Positions 44,450 through 56,771 of a stretch of 64,000 bases of DNA are shown here, one piece after another (the stretch's first letter is position 1; each line of letters begins with the position of its first letter). The DNA is from Myxococcales bacterium (lineage in GTDB: Bacteria > Myxococcota_A > Polyangia > Fen-1088): contig JAGTJU010000004.1 in assembly GCA_022184915.1 (NCBI GenBank), forward strand, positions 480,057 through 544,056, read 5' to 3'. Position numbers and translations under genes: made by a program. The notes below the pieces were generated by a model. The model was not told the origin of the DNA and ran no database searches. It was given only the letters and a program-made list of their open reading frames with translations.

Positions 44450-46300
44450 TCACGAGCCCGGAGCCCTGACGCCAATCCAAAGACCCGTGAGGTTGCTCGT
44501 GCCCTCGGCACCTCGCGATTCACCGGTCCACAGTCCAGGCCCCCCGCGCTCGAGCTTCAAACTGCCAAGCGCGCGGACGGTGCCGTCGGGGCTGCGGTCG
44601 AGCAGCGTGGCCGCGCCCTCCATGAAGAGATCCAGATCGTCCCCGTCGAGCGCCTCGAACCCAGCGGTCAGCCGCGCCGTCAGTCCGCTCAGGCCCTGCA
44701 TGCAGGCTGCCAGGAGACACCCTTCCGGCTGGCCGAGCTCGGGGCACAGCCGCGCATCGAGGGCCGAGCACCCCTTGCGTTCACCATCGTCGGCGAGGCT
44801 TGCCAGGGCGTCGACGAAGGCGCGCTCCTCCTCGGGCCACTCGCCAGCGATCAACGCCCGGAGGGCGAAGGCCCGGCGCGCGGCCGAACCCAGCCGCAGG
44901 CCGAAGCCGTGGCGGGACAGCTCGAGCCGTGTCCCCGCTTCGGTGACGGTGGCCCTCCGGAACCGGCTGAAGCGGCCGGGGCGGTCGAAGGCAGCCAGGG
45001 GGTAAAATCCGTCTCCCACGGGGAACCCCATGCTGCGCACGATATGGTCGAAGGCCAGCTCCCCGTCCCGCCCGGTGCGATAGAAGACGAGGGACGAGGA
45101 CAGGCGAATCCGGTCGAAGAGGCCTGCCGCCTTGCGCCCGAGCTCGGCCAAAGCCGCCACGCGCGGCGCGAGCGGCGAGGGGGGCACGGGGAAGAGCGCG
45201 CGCACCATCGCCTCGGCGCTCGGCAGGCCGCCTTCGTCCTCGAGGCCGCGACACGCGGGCTTGTCTGGCAGGGCCAGACCGCGCCGTGCCGCCAGTTGAG
45301 CCCCGAGGGGGCCTTCGTCAGGGCTGACCTGACAATCGAGCGGGTCATCTCTCGTTGCCGGACCCCCGAGCGCGTCGAGCGTGCAGTCGAGCCAAAGCTG
45401 CGCTGGGTCTTGTGGACATCGCGAGAGCCCCGCCCATGCCTCCGCCACGGCGACGGCGCCAGCAGGGGGCGCAGGCGCAAAGGCTAACTCAGAGGCCAGC
45501 TCGTAGCGCCCGGTCAGGACCGGCGCGGCCAGGCCCATGGGCACGGGGATGTTCACGAGCGCCGACTGAAGCAACGAAGCGCCGTCGAAGGTCACGCACC
45601 CGAACGCGAACAGCGCCCCGGATTGGTCCAGGCCGCGGGCCAGCACGGCGTACTGCCCGCGTCGTGTGAGGGGGGGGAGCCTCCATGTACCGGCGGCGGG
45701 AATTCGGGCCACGTACAGGGGGTCTTCCGGTGGCGGGGCATCGGGCCCGAGCTGGTCACAATCGCCCCCCTCGTAGAGGCGCAGCTCGAGAGACGCCGGC
45801 GTTTGACCCGGCTGGCTCACGACGAAAGCCTGCGCGTTTGCCGTCGTGACCGGGGCCACGGTCACGGACACGGTGGCTTCGAGGTCGCTTCCGTGCCGAG
45901 CACGCAGAAGGAAACGGGCGGCCGCGCCGGCGCGAAGGCGCGCCGAAAAGGTGCCCTGAGTGTCGGTGAGACCCACCGGGGTTTCCAGCAAGGCTCCCCC
46001 CGCTCCCGAAGACTCCTCCTCGACGAGCGCGAAGGTCAGGGTGCGGTTGGGGCGTGCCCGCCCCTGCAGGTCGCTCAGTCGAAAGTCCACCTGCGCTGGG
46101 GCCCCCGGAGGCAGAGCCAGTGTCTCGGAGGCCGCCACCAGAACGAGGCCGCCTGTCTCCCCGCCGCCGTCGCCCTGGCCACAGGCGGCCGCCCCCAAAA
46201 GGAGCGCCATCAGGCCCGCGCACAGCACCCGGTGAGCCGCCCGGGTGACAGAGCCGGAAGGTCCGCGAACGTCGGAAGACCTTTGTCCACAGCGGGTCAT
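44450..46300 (-). CDS. Hypothetical lipoprotein with Ig-like domain
   Basis: About 616 aa with a lipobox LLLGAAAC near residue 40. Residues ~50-140 look like a bacterial Ig-like domain (FRLSDLQGRARPNRTLTFALVEEES, in part). The remainder has no family I recognise and holds several Cys. ATG at 46300 is preferred; 46327 adds nine residues with no better signal. It is divergent from dnaE. Function unknown. Confidence 0.65.
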   Translation of the reverse strand: MTRCGQRSSDVRGPSGSVTRAAHRVLCAGLMALLLGAAACGQGDGGGETGGLVLVAASETLALPPGAPAQVDFRLSDLQGRARPNRTLTFALVEEESSGAGGALLETPVGLTDTQGTFSARLRAGAAARFLLRARHGSDLEATVSVTVAPVTTANAQAFVVSQPGQTPASLELRLYEGGDCDQLGPDAPPPEDPLYVARIPAAGTWRLPPLTRRGQYAVLARGLDQSGALFAFGCVTFDGASLLQSALVNIPVPMGLAAPVLTGRYELASELAFAPAPPAGAVAVAEAWAGLSRCPQDPAQLWLDCTLDALGGPATRDDPLDCQVSPDEGPLGAQLAARRGLALPDKPACRGLEDEGGLPSAEAMVRALFPVPPSPLAPRVAALAELGRKAAGLFDRIRLSSSLVFYRTGRDGELAFDHIVRSMGFPVGDGFYPLAAFDRPGRFSRFRRATVTEAGTRLELSRHGFGLRLGSAARRAFALRALIAGEWPEEERAFVDALASLADDGERKGCSALDARLCPELGQPEGCLLAACMQGLSGLTARLTAGFEALDGDDLDLFMEGAATLLDRSPDGTVRALGSLKLERGGPGLWTGESRGAEGTSNLTGLWIGVRAPGS

Positions 46301-46359
46301 GGAAAAAACTTCAAAAATATAGCTCATCTCCGGGGCTTGCGGGGATCGGACTGCCGGGG

Positions 46360-46405
46360 CAAACGTTCGTTGACCCCCAGCGCCACCGGTGCTACCCAAA
46401 CGTTC
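46360..46405 (+). promoter_or_regulatory. dnaE upstream region with 9-bp direct repeat
   Basis: CAAACGTTC occurs exactly twice, at 46360-46368 and 46397-46405; each copy includes the palindrome AACGTT. Between them lies TTGACC (46370-46375), which could be a -35, but the element 17 bases later (TACCCA) is a poor -10. The second copy ends 5 bases before ATG 46411. A repressor binding both copies could control dnaE. Confidence 0.35.
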
Positions 46406-46410
46406 AGCGG

Positions 46411-49991
<3,581 letters not shown>

Positions 49992-49995
<4 letters not shown>

Positions 49996-51053
49996 GGGGT
50001 AAGATGTTTCGCGTACTGTGTTCCACGGCCCTACGGGTGGCGGTCTGGTTGGGGTTCGTCTGGGGCGGCCTGGTCGCCAGCAATGACGCATGGGCTCAAG
50101 GCACGCCTCACCGGCGCACGGTGGTGCTGCGTTTCGACTTCGAGGGCTCGGTCAACGAGGTCAGCCGGGACCAACTGGTCCGCCGGTTGTTCGAGGGTCT
50201 GGCTTCCGCCTCCTTCGAGGTGTTTTCGGCTGACGAAACCGTCGCGAGGCTTTACGAGAGCTCGCCGCAGCTCAAGGCCTGTGAGGACGCAGCCTGCTTC
50301 AGGCAGATCGCAGCCACCCTTGGGGCCCACTTCCTCGTCATCGGCAAGGTCGAGGCCAAACGGCGCGACTACGCTATCAACTTGCGGCTCGTCTACGGCC
50401 GCACGGGCGAGGTGCTGGCGAGTGCCTCCGAGCGTTGCGACGTCTGCGGTATCCAGGAAGCCGGGGACACCGTGAACGTGGCCGCCGCGGCTTTGCGTGC
50501 AGGGCTCGATAAGGTCGAGGCCCCCGCCCAGGTCACTTTCGAGACGTCTCCCTCCGGGGCGCTCGTCGAAGTCGACGGCAAGCCGCTCGGGTTCACGCCG
50601 CTTTCCCACGAGATCAGCGCAGGGGTACACGAGATCGTGATCACGAAACCCGGCTACGTGCCCGCGACCCGCACGATCGAGATTCAGCCCGGCTCCACTC
50701 AAATCGTTACGCTCGGCCTCACGGCACAGCCAGGTCCGTTCAGCTCGGGCGCCTGGCGGGCGGCCGGGTGGATCTCCCTCGGCGCCGGGATCCTCGCCAT
50801 CGCAGGGGGCGCCTACTTGTCGTCGCTCCAGGGCGACCCGACGGATTGCGACGCCATGGGAATGAACTGCCTTGAAAAGTTCGAGAACCGCCTGGTCTCA
50901 GGTCTGCTGATTGGCGGCGGAGCTGCCATGGTCTCGGTCGGAGGCTTCGTGCTCTTCGTGGCTCCCTCCGTCGCGCGCAGCAGCGTGTCCGCAAGCGGCG
51001 CAGCCCACCAACGATCAAGCTCCTGGCAGCTTGTCCTCCGGGGCCAGTTCTGA
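49992..51053 (+). CDS. PEGA-domain exported protein
   Basis: The 353-aa protein has a signal peptide (AWAQ near residue 36). An N-terminal domain (about 40-175) resembles a CsgG/TolB-N-like regulator domain (FRQIAATLGAHFLVIGKV). A PEGA domain follows at ~180-250 (VTFETSPSGALVEVDGKPLGFTP). Two C-terminal hydrophobic segments (about 262-280 and 303-325) would place the tail in the membrane. It is typical of myxobacterial envelope proteins. Its start overlaps the dnaE stop (ATGA). Confidence 0.7.
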
Positions 51054-51068
51054 GCTAGTCTTGACGAC

Positions 51069-51809
51069 ATGAGTGCCTCGATGTCATCCGCGCCTGCCGC
51101 TCCCCCCCAGGCAGCCTCGCAGGTCGCGCGCGGGGCGCCGCTTCCCCTGGCCACGCTGATTGCCGTCGCGCTCGGCGCGGCCGGGCTCGGCTTTGCCATG
51201 TTCGTCTACGCCGTCCCGCACCGAAAAGCCGTTCGCGAGTTGAAGGTGGCCCGGGGCGTTTTGATGCAGGCCCGGGCGGACGCCGCAGGGCGGGAGCGTG
51301 AGATCGTGCAGCTGCGCCACGACCTTGGCGTGGCCCAGCAGGCCGCGGGCGACGCGCTTTCCCGTGTCCGTTCGGAGACCACCGTGCTGCGTTCCCAGCT
51401 GCAGGAGCAAATGAGCTCGGCACCCGCCGGGGCCGTCAACGTCGAAGTCGAGGCCCGGGGCGTGTCCGTTCAACTTGCTGATGACTTCCTCTTCGTGGCA
51501 GGCGGCGACAAACTTTCCGCTGAAGGCCTCTCCAGCTTGCGCGTCATGGGGCACGCGATAGGGCGGGGCGCGGCGCGGGTGCTCGTGACGGCGCCCATGG
51601 GCCGGGCTGGTGTACCGGATGAGCTCTCCGATACCTACACGCGGGTGGAGGAGCTGGCTGCCGCACGGGTAAAAGCCGTTGTGAAAGCCCTCGAACAGGC
51701 GGGTGTTCCCGAAGGTGTCGTCTGGGGTGTCAGCGTGGGCGGACCCCAGCGCGCCTCGAACGGAACGAAGGACGCTCTCGTGAATATCGAGATTTCACCG
51801 GGCGTCTGA
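51069..51809 (+). CDS. Single-pass membrane protein with coiled coil and OmpA-like domain
   Basis: The 246-aa protein has one TM helix (about 27-48, LATLIAVALGAAGLGFAMFVY) and a coiled coil (about 52-115). The OmpA/MotB-like C-terminal domain (about 125-245) shows the GDKLSAEGLSSLRVMGHAI pattern, which lacks the full peptidoglycan-binding NxxLSxxRA motif. Peptidoglycan binding is therefore uncertain. It follows the PEGA gene by 15 bases, so they may be co-expressed. Confidence 0.6.
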   Translation: MSASMSSAPAAPPQAASQVARGAPLPLATLIAVALGAAGLGFAMFVYAVPHRKAVRELKVARGVLMQARADAAGREREIVQLRHDLGVAQQAAGDALSRVRSETTVLRSQLQEQMSSAPAGAVNVEVEARGVSVQLADDFLFVAGGDKLSAEGLSSLRVMGHAIGRGAARVLVTAPMGRAGVPDELSDTYTRVEELAAARVKAVVKALEQAGVPEGVVWGVSVGGPQRASNGTKDALVNIEISPGV

Positions 51810-51898
51810 TACCGTTCGCCTTCTCCTCGTCGGCTTCGTTCCCGGCCCACGCGCCCCGCGCGGCGCCCGGAGCGTTGCGTCCTCCCGCCAGGCTTTCC

Positions 51899-52612
51899 AT
51901 GAAACTCGATCTCCCCGCGATCGGGGCTGCGCCTCCGCGCTCGTCCTCTCGCACTGGTACGCTCTCCCCCTCGGTGGGGCTCATGCTGGCCTCAGCCCTT
52001 GCGCTCGCCACAGCGATTTTGGGTGGATTCGGAGCCGTCGGCGTTTGGAACGCGCGCCGGGCCGCATCCGGGTTTCCTTTCCGCTCCCTGGCCACCTCCT
52101 GGGATCACGCGATTCCTACGGTTTCCGGGTGGGTCTGGGTGTACGTCACGTACTTCCCGTCCTTGTTGCTCCCCTTCGCGTTTCGGCGCTTCCGTCGCGA
52201 GCAGAGCGTGTTTCTGCGCGTGTGTGCGGGATACGTGCTCCAGCTCGTCGTCTGCTTGCCGCTCTTCGCGCTGCCGTACCGCATCTGGCACAGGCCCACG
52301 GCGGCCGTTGGACTTTCGGACTGGATGTTGGCCACCATCCATCGCATCGATCCTGGATTCAACGTCTTCCCCAGCATGCACGTGAGCTTCGTCAGCTACC
52401 TGGCCTGCGTGGGCACCCACCTCTGCGGCGCGCGCGTGGGGGCCGCCTTGTGGGGCTTCTGTGCCCTCATCATGGCGAGCACCCTCTTCACGAAGCAGCA
52501 CTATCTCGTCGACCTGCCCACCGGGCTCTTGGTCGGTGTGGCGATCTTCGCTCTGGTCTTCTGGAGCGGCTACTCACCCTTCCAGAAGCGAACGGGACCG
52601 GTATCGCAGTGA
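51899..52612 (+). CDS. PAP2-family membrane phosphatase
   Basis: The 237-aa protein has about six hydrophobic segments. The phosphatase signature parts PSMHVSFVSY (motif 2) and FTKQHYLVDLPTGLLVG (motif 3 with the catalytic His-Asp pair) are near residues 160-215. The KxxxxxxRP motif 1 is degenerate (RIWHRP). It should dephosphorylate lipid phosphates or transfer inositol phosphate. ATG at 51899 gives a standard start. Its 3' end overlaps the DUF882 gene by 43 bases on the opposite strand. Confidence 0.8.
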   Translation: MKLDLPAIGAAPPRSSSRTGTLSPSVGLMLASALALATAILGGFGAVGVWNARRAASGFPFRSLATSWDHAIPTVSGWVWVYVTYFPSLLLPFAFRRFRREQSVFLRVCAGYVLQLVVCLPLFALPYRIWHRPTAAVGLSDWMLATIHRIDPGFNVFPSMHVSFVSYLACVGTHLCGARVGAALWGFCALIMASTLFTKQHYLVDLPTGLLVGVAIFALVFWSGYSPFQKRTGPVSQ

Positions 52613-53346
52613 ACGAAGCGGGAGTGAGGGTAATATCCCACCCCGCCGAGGCGAAGCCCGCGCACGAAGCGCCACAGGTCGCGCGTGCTCACGCCGCGCA
52701 GGCGAAAGTCCACGGCGCGGCCCTCGCAGTGCTGGCTGCTCCGGGCCACCTCGCGGCCCTTTTTGCGTAGTGACAGGTTGTACTTTGCAGACCTGTATCC
52801 CGAGATCACCTCCACGCGCGGCGCCCGAAAGGCGATTGCCGCCCGGGTCACCGCCGAGAGCAGCGCAGCGTCCACGTCGGTCTGCTGGTTCGTGTAGTGG
52901 TCTCTCAGCAGCTCTGCGAAGGCTTCGTACATGGGGCGCCCGGGCAGCACGGCCACGGCCTCTTTCAGGCGCACGCTGAAGAGGGTGGTGAGCGGCACCA
53001 CGCGGGTACCGGCGGGCGGTAAGGGCGCTGCGAAGGGATCTGCGCGCCGGGACGGTGAGGGAGCGGCGCGCGGGTGTGTGCGGGCGGCTGCGAGCTCGGC
53101 GTCGGTGAGCCGGACGTTGGGCCGTGCGGCCTTCTCCGCGAGCCAGGCGGCCTTTTTCGACAGCAGGCGGGAGTCGGGCCTTCGGGGCAGGAACGCATGC
53201 AGCAGGGGGACAGTTGAAAGCGCCGAAGCGTCCCCCAGGCCCCCGCCCTGCGCAGGCTCCACCTGGCAGGTCGTGCCAAACTCGGGCGCGCCATCGCGGG
53301 GCAGGCCAACCATGAGCCATGCCGCCAGCACCGCCGTCAGAGTCAT
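52570..53346 (-). CDS. DUF882/M15A (YcbK-like) peptidase-fold protein
   Basis: The 258-aa exported protein has a signal peptide (MTLTAVLAAWLMVG) and a Pro/Ala-rich linker. The C-terminal D-alanyl-D-alanine carboxypeptidase-like fold has VISGYRSAKYN, SQHCEGRAVDFRL (His/Asp) and GVGYYPHSRFVHCDTG (His). These are the zinc ligands of the M15 group. It is predicted to act on peptidoglycan or its stem peptides. It overlaps PAP2 convergently. Confidence 0.85.
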   Translation of the reverse strand: MTLTAVLAAWLMVGLPRDGAPEFGTTCQVEPAQGGGLGDASALSTVPLLHAFLPRRPDSRLLSKKAAWLAEKAARPNVRLTDAELAAARTHPRAAPSPSRRADPFAAPLPPAGTRVVPLTTLFSVRLKEAVAVLPGRPMYEAFAELLRDHYTNQQTDVDAALLSAVTRAAIAFRAPRVEVISGYRSAKYNLSLRKKGREVARSSQHCEGRAVDFRLRGVSTRDLWRFVRGLRLGGVGYYPHSRFVHCDTGPVRFWKGE

Positions 53347-53404
53347 GCCCCTAGCTTACCAAGACGGCCCGGCGGCGGAAGTTCCGCGCGGTGGCCGCCC
53401 GCCT

Positions 53405-54253
53405 TTACGCGTCCTGGGCCGGGGGGGAAGGCCGGCGGCGCAGGCCCACGAGCTGATTCAGAGAGCCCGAGGCGAACCCCGCCAGATCCAGTGCCACAAA
53501 GGTGAAGCCTTGTCGCTTGCCCAGTGCCACGATCGCCTCCCGGGTGCCCGCCGCCAGGGCGCGGGGCATGTCGCCGGGCTCGAGCTCGACCCGGGCCACC
53601 TCGCCGTGGTAGCGCACGCGCAGCTGACGAAACCCCAACGCCCGCAGCCCGTCCTCGAAGCCGTCCACCTGCCGAAGGCGATCTTCGGTGATGGAGGTGC
53701 CGTAGGGGAAGCGGGACGACAAACATGCCAGCTGCGGCTTGTCCCAGGTGCGAAGTCCCAAGGCTTGAGAGAGCGCGCGCACCTCGGGCTTTGTGAGGCC
53801 CGCCTCCACCATGGGGTGAAACGCCCCCCGTTCGTTGGCCGCCGACAACCCGGGCCGGTGGTCCCCGAGATCGTCCACGTTCGTGCCCAGCAAGACGGCC
53901 CGAAAACCGCGCGCGTCGGCCAGGGGCCGCGCGAGATCCATGAGCTCGGCCTTGCAGTGATAGCATCGGTCTACCGGATTTTCGGCGAAGCCAGGCCGCT
54001 CGAGCTCGTTCGACGCCATGACCACGTGGGCCGCGCCCATCTCTTGGGCCAGGGCGACTGCGTCCGCCTTTTCACTTTCGGCCATGGTCACCGAAACGGC
54101 GGTCAAGGCCACGCAGTGTTCGCCAAGGACGTCGTGCGCCACCTTCAACAGCAGGGCCGAATCGACGCCCCCCGAAAAACAAACCACCGCAGATTCGCAG
54201 CGGGCAATGGCCTGCCGAAGGGCTTCGTATTTCGAGGACAGTGCGGGCGTCAT
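53405..54253 (-). CDS. larE: LarE-type ATP-dependent sacrificial sulfur transferase
   Basis: The 282-aa protein has the PP-loop motif CFSGGVDSALLL (about 25-36), VDRCYHCKAEL, and LACLSSRFPYGTSIT, whose Cys is the sulfur donor of the sacrificial LarE group. LarE builds the thiol groups of the nickel-pincer nucleotide cofactor. No larB or larC is in the window. It follows thiI and a cysteine desulfurase in the same direction, so sulfur-transfer genes are grouped. The stop is 58 bases from the DUF882 gene. Confidence 0.9.
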   Translation of the reverse strand: MTPALSSKYEALRQAIARCESAVVCFSGGVDSALLLKVAHDVLGEHCVALTAVSVTMAESEKADAVALAQEMGAAHVVMASNELERPGFAENPVDRCYHCKAELMDLARPLADARGFRAVLLGTNVDDLGDHRPGLSAANERGAFHPMVEAGLTKPEVRALSQALGLRTWDKPQLACLSSRFPYGTSITEDRLRQVDGFEDGLRALGFRQLRVRYHGEVARVELEPGDMPRALAAGTREAIVALGKRQGFTFVALDLAGFASGSLNQLVGLRRRPSPPAQDA

Positions 54254-54308
54254 GCAGAACTCCAGATCAGGCGATGGTTTTAGCAGGCCCCGCGGGGTCG
54301 GGGAGCGG

Positions 54309-55493
54309 TCACAGCGTCATGCGTGTGGCGGCGTCCGCGGCCTCGTCGGCCAGCGCGTCCAGGTCCAGTTTGGCTTCGCTCTTCTCGGCGTCCTTGACCC
54401 GCGCGCCCGTCGCCGGGTTCGGCGGCACGAACAGGGCGCAACAATCGTCGTAGGGCAGGGTGCTAAGGTCGAAGGTGCCGATCCGCTTCGCAAGAGCGAT
54501 GGTCTCCACCTTGTCGTACGTCAGCAAGGGCCGCAGCACCACGCGACGCGCGGCCGCTTCGATGGTGGTCAGGTTGGTGATCGTTTGGCTCGCCACCTGA
54601 GACAGGGTCTCGCCCGTCACGAGCCCGTCGGCATGGATGCGGTCGGCCACACGATCGGCGATGCGCATCATCATGCGCCGGTAGAGCACCACCGCCATGT
54701 CGGCGCGGCCCGCCTCCCGGAGCTTCTTCTGCACGTCGGTGAAGGGCACCACCCACACGGCCGACATCGCGTCCCAGCCCCTGAGGACCCGCGCGAGGGA
54801 CATCACCTTGTCCAGGGTCTTTTCGCCCACGAACGGTGGCGAATGGAAGTAGATCCCTTCGAGGGCCAGACCGCGCTTGGCCGCAAGATAGGCCGCCACG
54901 GGAGAGTCGATTCCCCCCGAAAGCAGCAAAAGTGCCTTGCCCGCCGTGGCCACGGGCAGTCCCCCTGGGCACGCACGGCTCTCGGCGAACACGAACACGC
55001 CCCCGGGGCTGATCTCTACCCCCACCGTGAAGGCGGGGGCCTTGACGTCCACGGGGATCCCCGTCGCCGCGGCGATGCGGTTACCTACCGCGCAGCTCAC
55101 ATCGTAGGAGCGGTGGGGGAAGCGCTTGTTCGACCTTCGGGTCTGGACCTTGAAGCTTCGTCGGAGCGCGGGCTCGGCCGTCACCACGGCGTTGGCCACC
55201 TGAAGGCCTGTCTCCGCGATCGCCTCGAGGTCCGCAGGGGGGCACGCCACGGGCGAGATCGATACCAGGCCGAACACCTTGCGCAGCCGGGCCTCCACGT
55301 CAGCGAAGAAGGCGGGGCTGGTGCGCACCACGAGGCGTCCGTGGGGGCTTTGCACCGTGGCCTCCGTTCCGGCGAGTGCGCGCCGGATGTTCCGCTCGAG
55401 TTGCCGCTCGAAGCGCGAGCGGTTGCCGGCCTTGAGAAAGAGCTCGCCATAACGAGCCAGCAACGTGGTGTATTCGACCTGGGAATCCGTCAA
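54309..55493 (-). CDS. thiI: tRNA 4-thiouridine synthase ThiI (short form)
   Basis: The 394-aa protein has a THUMP-containing N-terminal half (about 60-165). The PP-loop motif LLLLSGGIDSPVAAYL is at about residue 190, and ALFVPPNPATG is near the end. It lacks the C-terminal rhodanese domain of E. coli ThiI, as in Bacillus and archaea. There sulfur is passed directly from a dedicated desulfurase such as NifZ; here one is directly upstream. The TTG start at 55493 overlaps the desulfurase TGA as TTGA. Confidence 0.9.
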   Translation of the reverse strand: MTDSQVEYTTLLARYGELFLKAGNRSRFERQLERNIRRALAGTEATVQSPHGRLVVRTSPAFFADVEARLRKVFGLVSISPVACPPADLEAIAETGLQVANAVVTAEPALRRSFKVQTRRSNKRFPHRSYDVSCAVGNRIAAATGIPVDVKAPAFTVGVEISPGGVFVFAESRACPGGLPVATAGKALLLLSGGIDSPVAAYLAAKRGLALEGIYFHSPPFVGEKTLDKVMSLARVLRGWDAMSAVWVVPFTDVQKKLREAGRADMAVVLYRRMMMRIADRVADRIHADGLVTGETLSQVASQTITNLTTIEAAARRVVLRPLLTYDKVETIALAKRIGTFDLSTLPYDDCCALFVPPNPATGARVKDAEKSEAKLDLDALADEAADAATRMTL

Positions 55494-56653
55494 CGCGATC
55501 TCCTGCGGGGGGCCATGAGGCGCATGAAGCGAAGGTCGTCAAGCGCCCCGACGAGAGCGCCGATGGCCTCGTGCACGTCGCTCTCCTTCGAAAGACGCGA
55601 AAAAGAAAAGCGCAGCACGGCGTCGCGCTCGGGAATGCCCAGCAACGCCAGCGTGGGGCTTTGCCCCCGGCGCTTCGAGGCACAGGCGGAGCCGGCCGAT
55701 GCGTAGACCCCGCGGCCCTCGAGCGCGTGGAGCAAGGGCTCGGCCGGCAGGTCAGCGATCCGAAGGCTGCTGACGTGGGGAGCCCGGGGTGAGTCGGGCG
55801 GAACCGTCGGGCGGGCGCGCGGCACGTCGCGCGCCACCTCCCGCTCGAAGGTGTCGCGCAGATGGGCCACGCGCTCTCGGGTCTCGGCGAGGTCCTGTGT
55901 CAACAGGCGCACGGCGGTCGCAAAGCCCGCACAGCCAGGCAGGTTCTCCGTGCCGGAACGCAGCCCGGTCTCTTGCCCGCCCCCCTCCCACAGTGGCGCC
56001 AGGCGGTGCTCCGGATGCACCCACAGGGCGCCCACCCCCTTCGGCGCGTGCAGCTTGTGCCCCGAGACGGCCACCGTGCTTGCGCCGAGCGCGCCCACGT
56101 CGAGGCGCAGAAACGGAGCTCCTTGCACGGCATCCACGTGCAGGGCCACCGGGTGCGGCAGCGCCCGCAGACCTCGCGCCACGGCCTCCACGGGCTGGCG
56201 CGTGCCGAGCTCGTTGTTGACCCACATCATGGCCACCAAGGCCGTCTCGGAGGTGACCGCTTCCAGGACTCGTTCGGCGGGCACCACGCCGTCGCTCGAG
56301 GGGGACACCCGCACCACCTCGAAGCCCTCCGCCTCGAGGCGCTCCAGGTTGCGCAGCACGGAGGGGTGTTCGATGCCGGTACACACGATGTGCCGCTTAC
56401 GCTGCGCGCGGGCGCTTCCCAGAAGGCCGAGGGCGTTGGCTTCGGTCCCCCCACTCGTGAACACCAGGTCCCGCGCCCGCGCCCGCAACCAGGCCGCAAC
56501 CGCCTCCCGTGAAGCCTCGAGGGCGCGGGCCGCGGCCGCGCCCAGACCGTGGGCGGCGCTGGGGTTCGCGGGGTGCGCGCCCGCCGCATCGGACAGCGCG
56601 CGCAACGCGTCCGGATGCACCGGCGTGGAGGCAGCGTTGTCCAGGTAGACCAT
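55490..56653 (-). CDS. Cysteine desulfurase (NifS/IscS-like)
   Basis: The 387-aa PLP enzyme has YLDNAASTPVHP, TSGGTEANALG, the PLP Lys in VAVSGHKLHAPKG and the active Cys in SAGSACASKRRGQSP. The short loop with Cys is of the NifS/NifZ group. It converts Cys to Ala and gives sulfur to the ThiI that overlaps its end. ATG at 56653 starts at the conserved MVYLDNAAS; it is divergent from hemW with 118 bases between. Confidence 0.9.
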   Translation of the reverse strand: MVYLDNAASTPVHPDALRALSDAAGAHPANPSAAHGLGAAAARALEASREAVAAWLRARARDLVFTSGGTEANALGLLGSARAQRKRHIVCTGIEHPSVLRNLERLEAEGFEVVRVSPSSDGVVPAERVLEAVTSETALVAMMWVNNELGTRQPVEAVARGLRALPHPVALHVDAVQGAPFLRLDVGALGASTVAVSGHKLHAPKGVGALWVHPEHRLAPLWEGGGQETGLRSGTENLPGCAGFATAVRLLTQDLAETRERVAHLRDTFEREVARDVPRARPTVPPDSPRAPHVSSLRIADLPAEPLLHALEGRGVYASAGSACASKRRGQSPTLALLGIPERDAVLRFSFSRLSKESDVHEAIGALVGALDDLRFMRLMAPRRRSR

Positions 56654-56771
56654 GGGGCCGCTTATGTACCACCAGGCCCCTGAAAATGCCCGGAAAACGG
56701 GCTGGCCGCACCGCCGCGCCGGGGGCGGCTTGGTACACTGCCGCGTTTTGAGCGACCGCCCCGAAGACCTC

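Noticed and set aside
42659-45487. A 942-codon open frame on the + strand
   Set aside because: It is antisense to two genes with clear lipoprotein signals and domain motifs (GSDH propeller, Ig-like lipoprotein); its sequence is Arg/Gly/Ala/Pro-rich and domain-free, as expected of GC-rich antisense.
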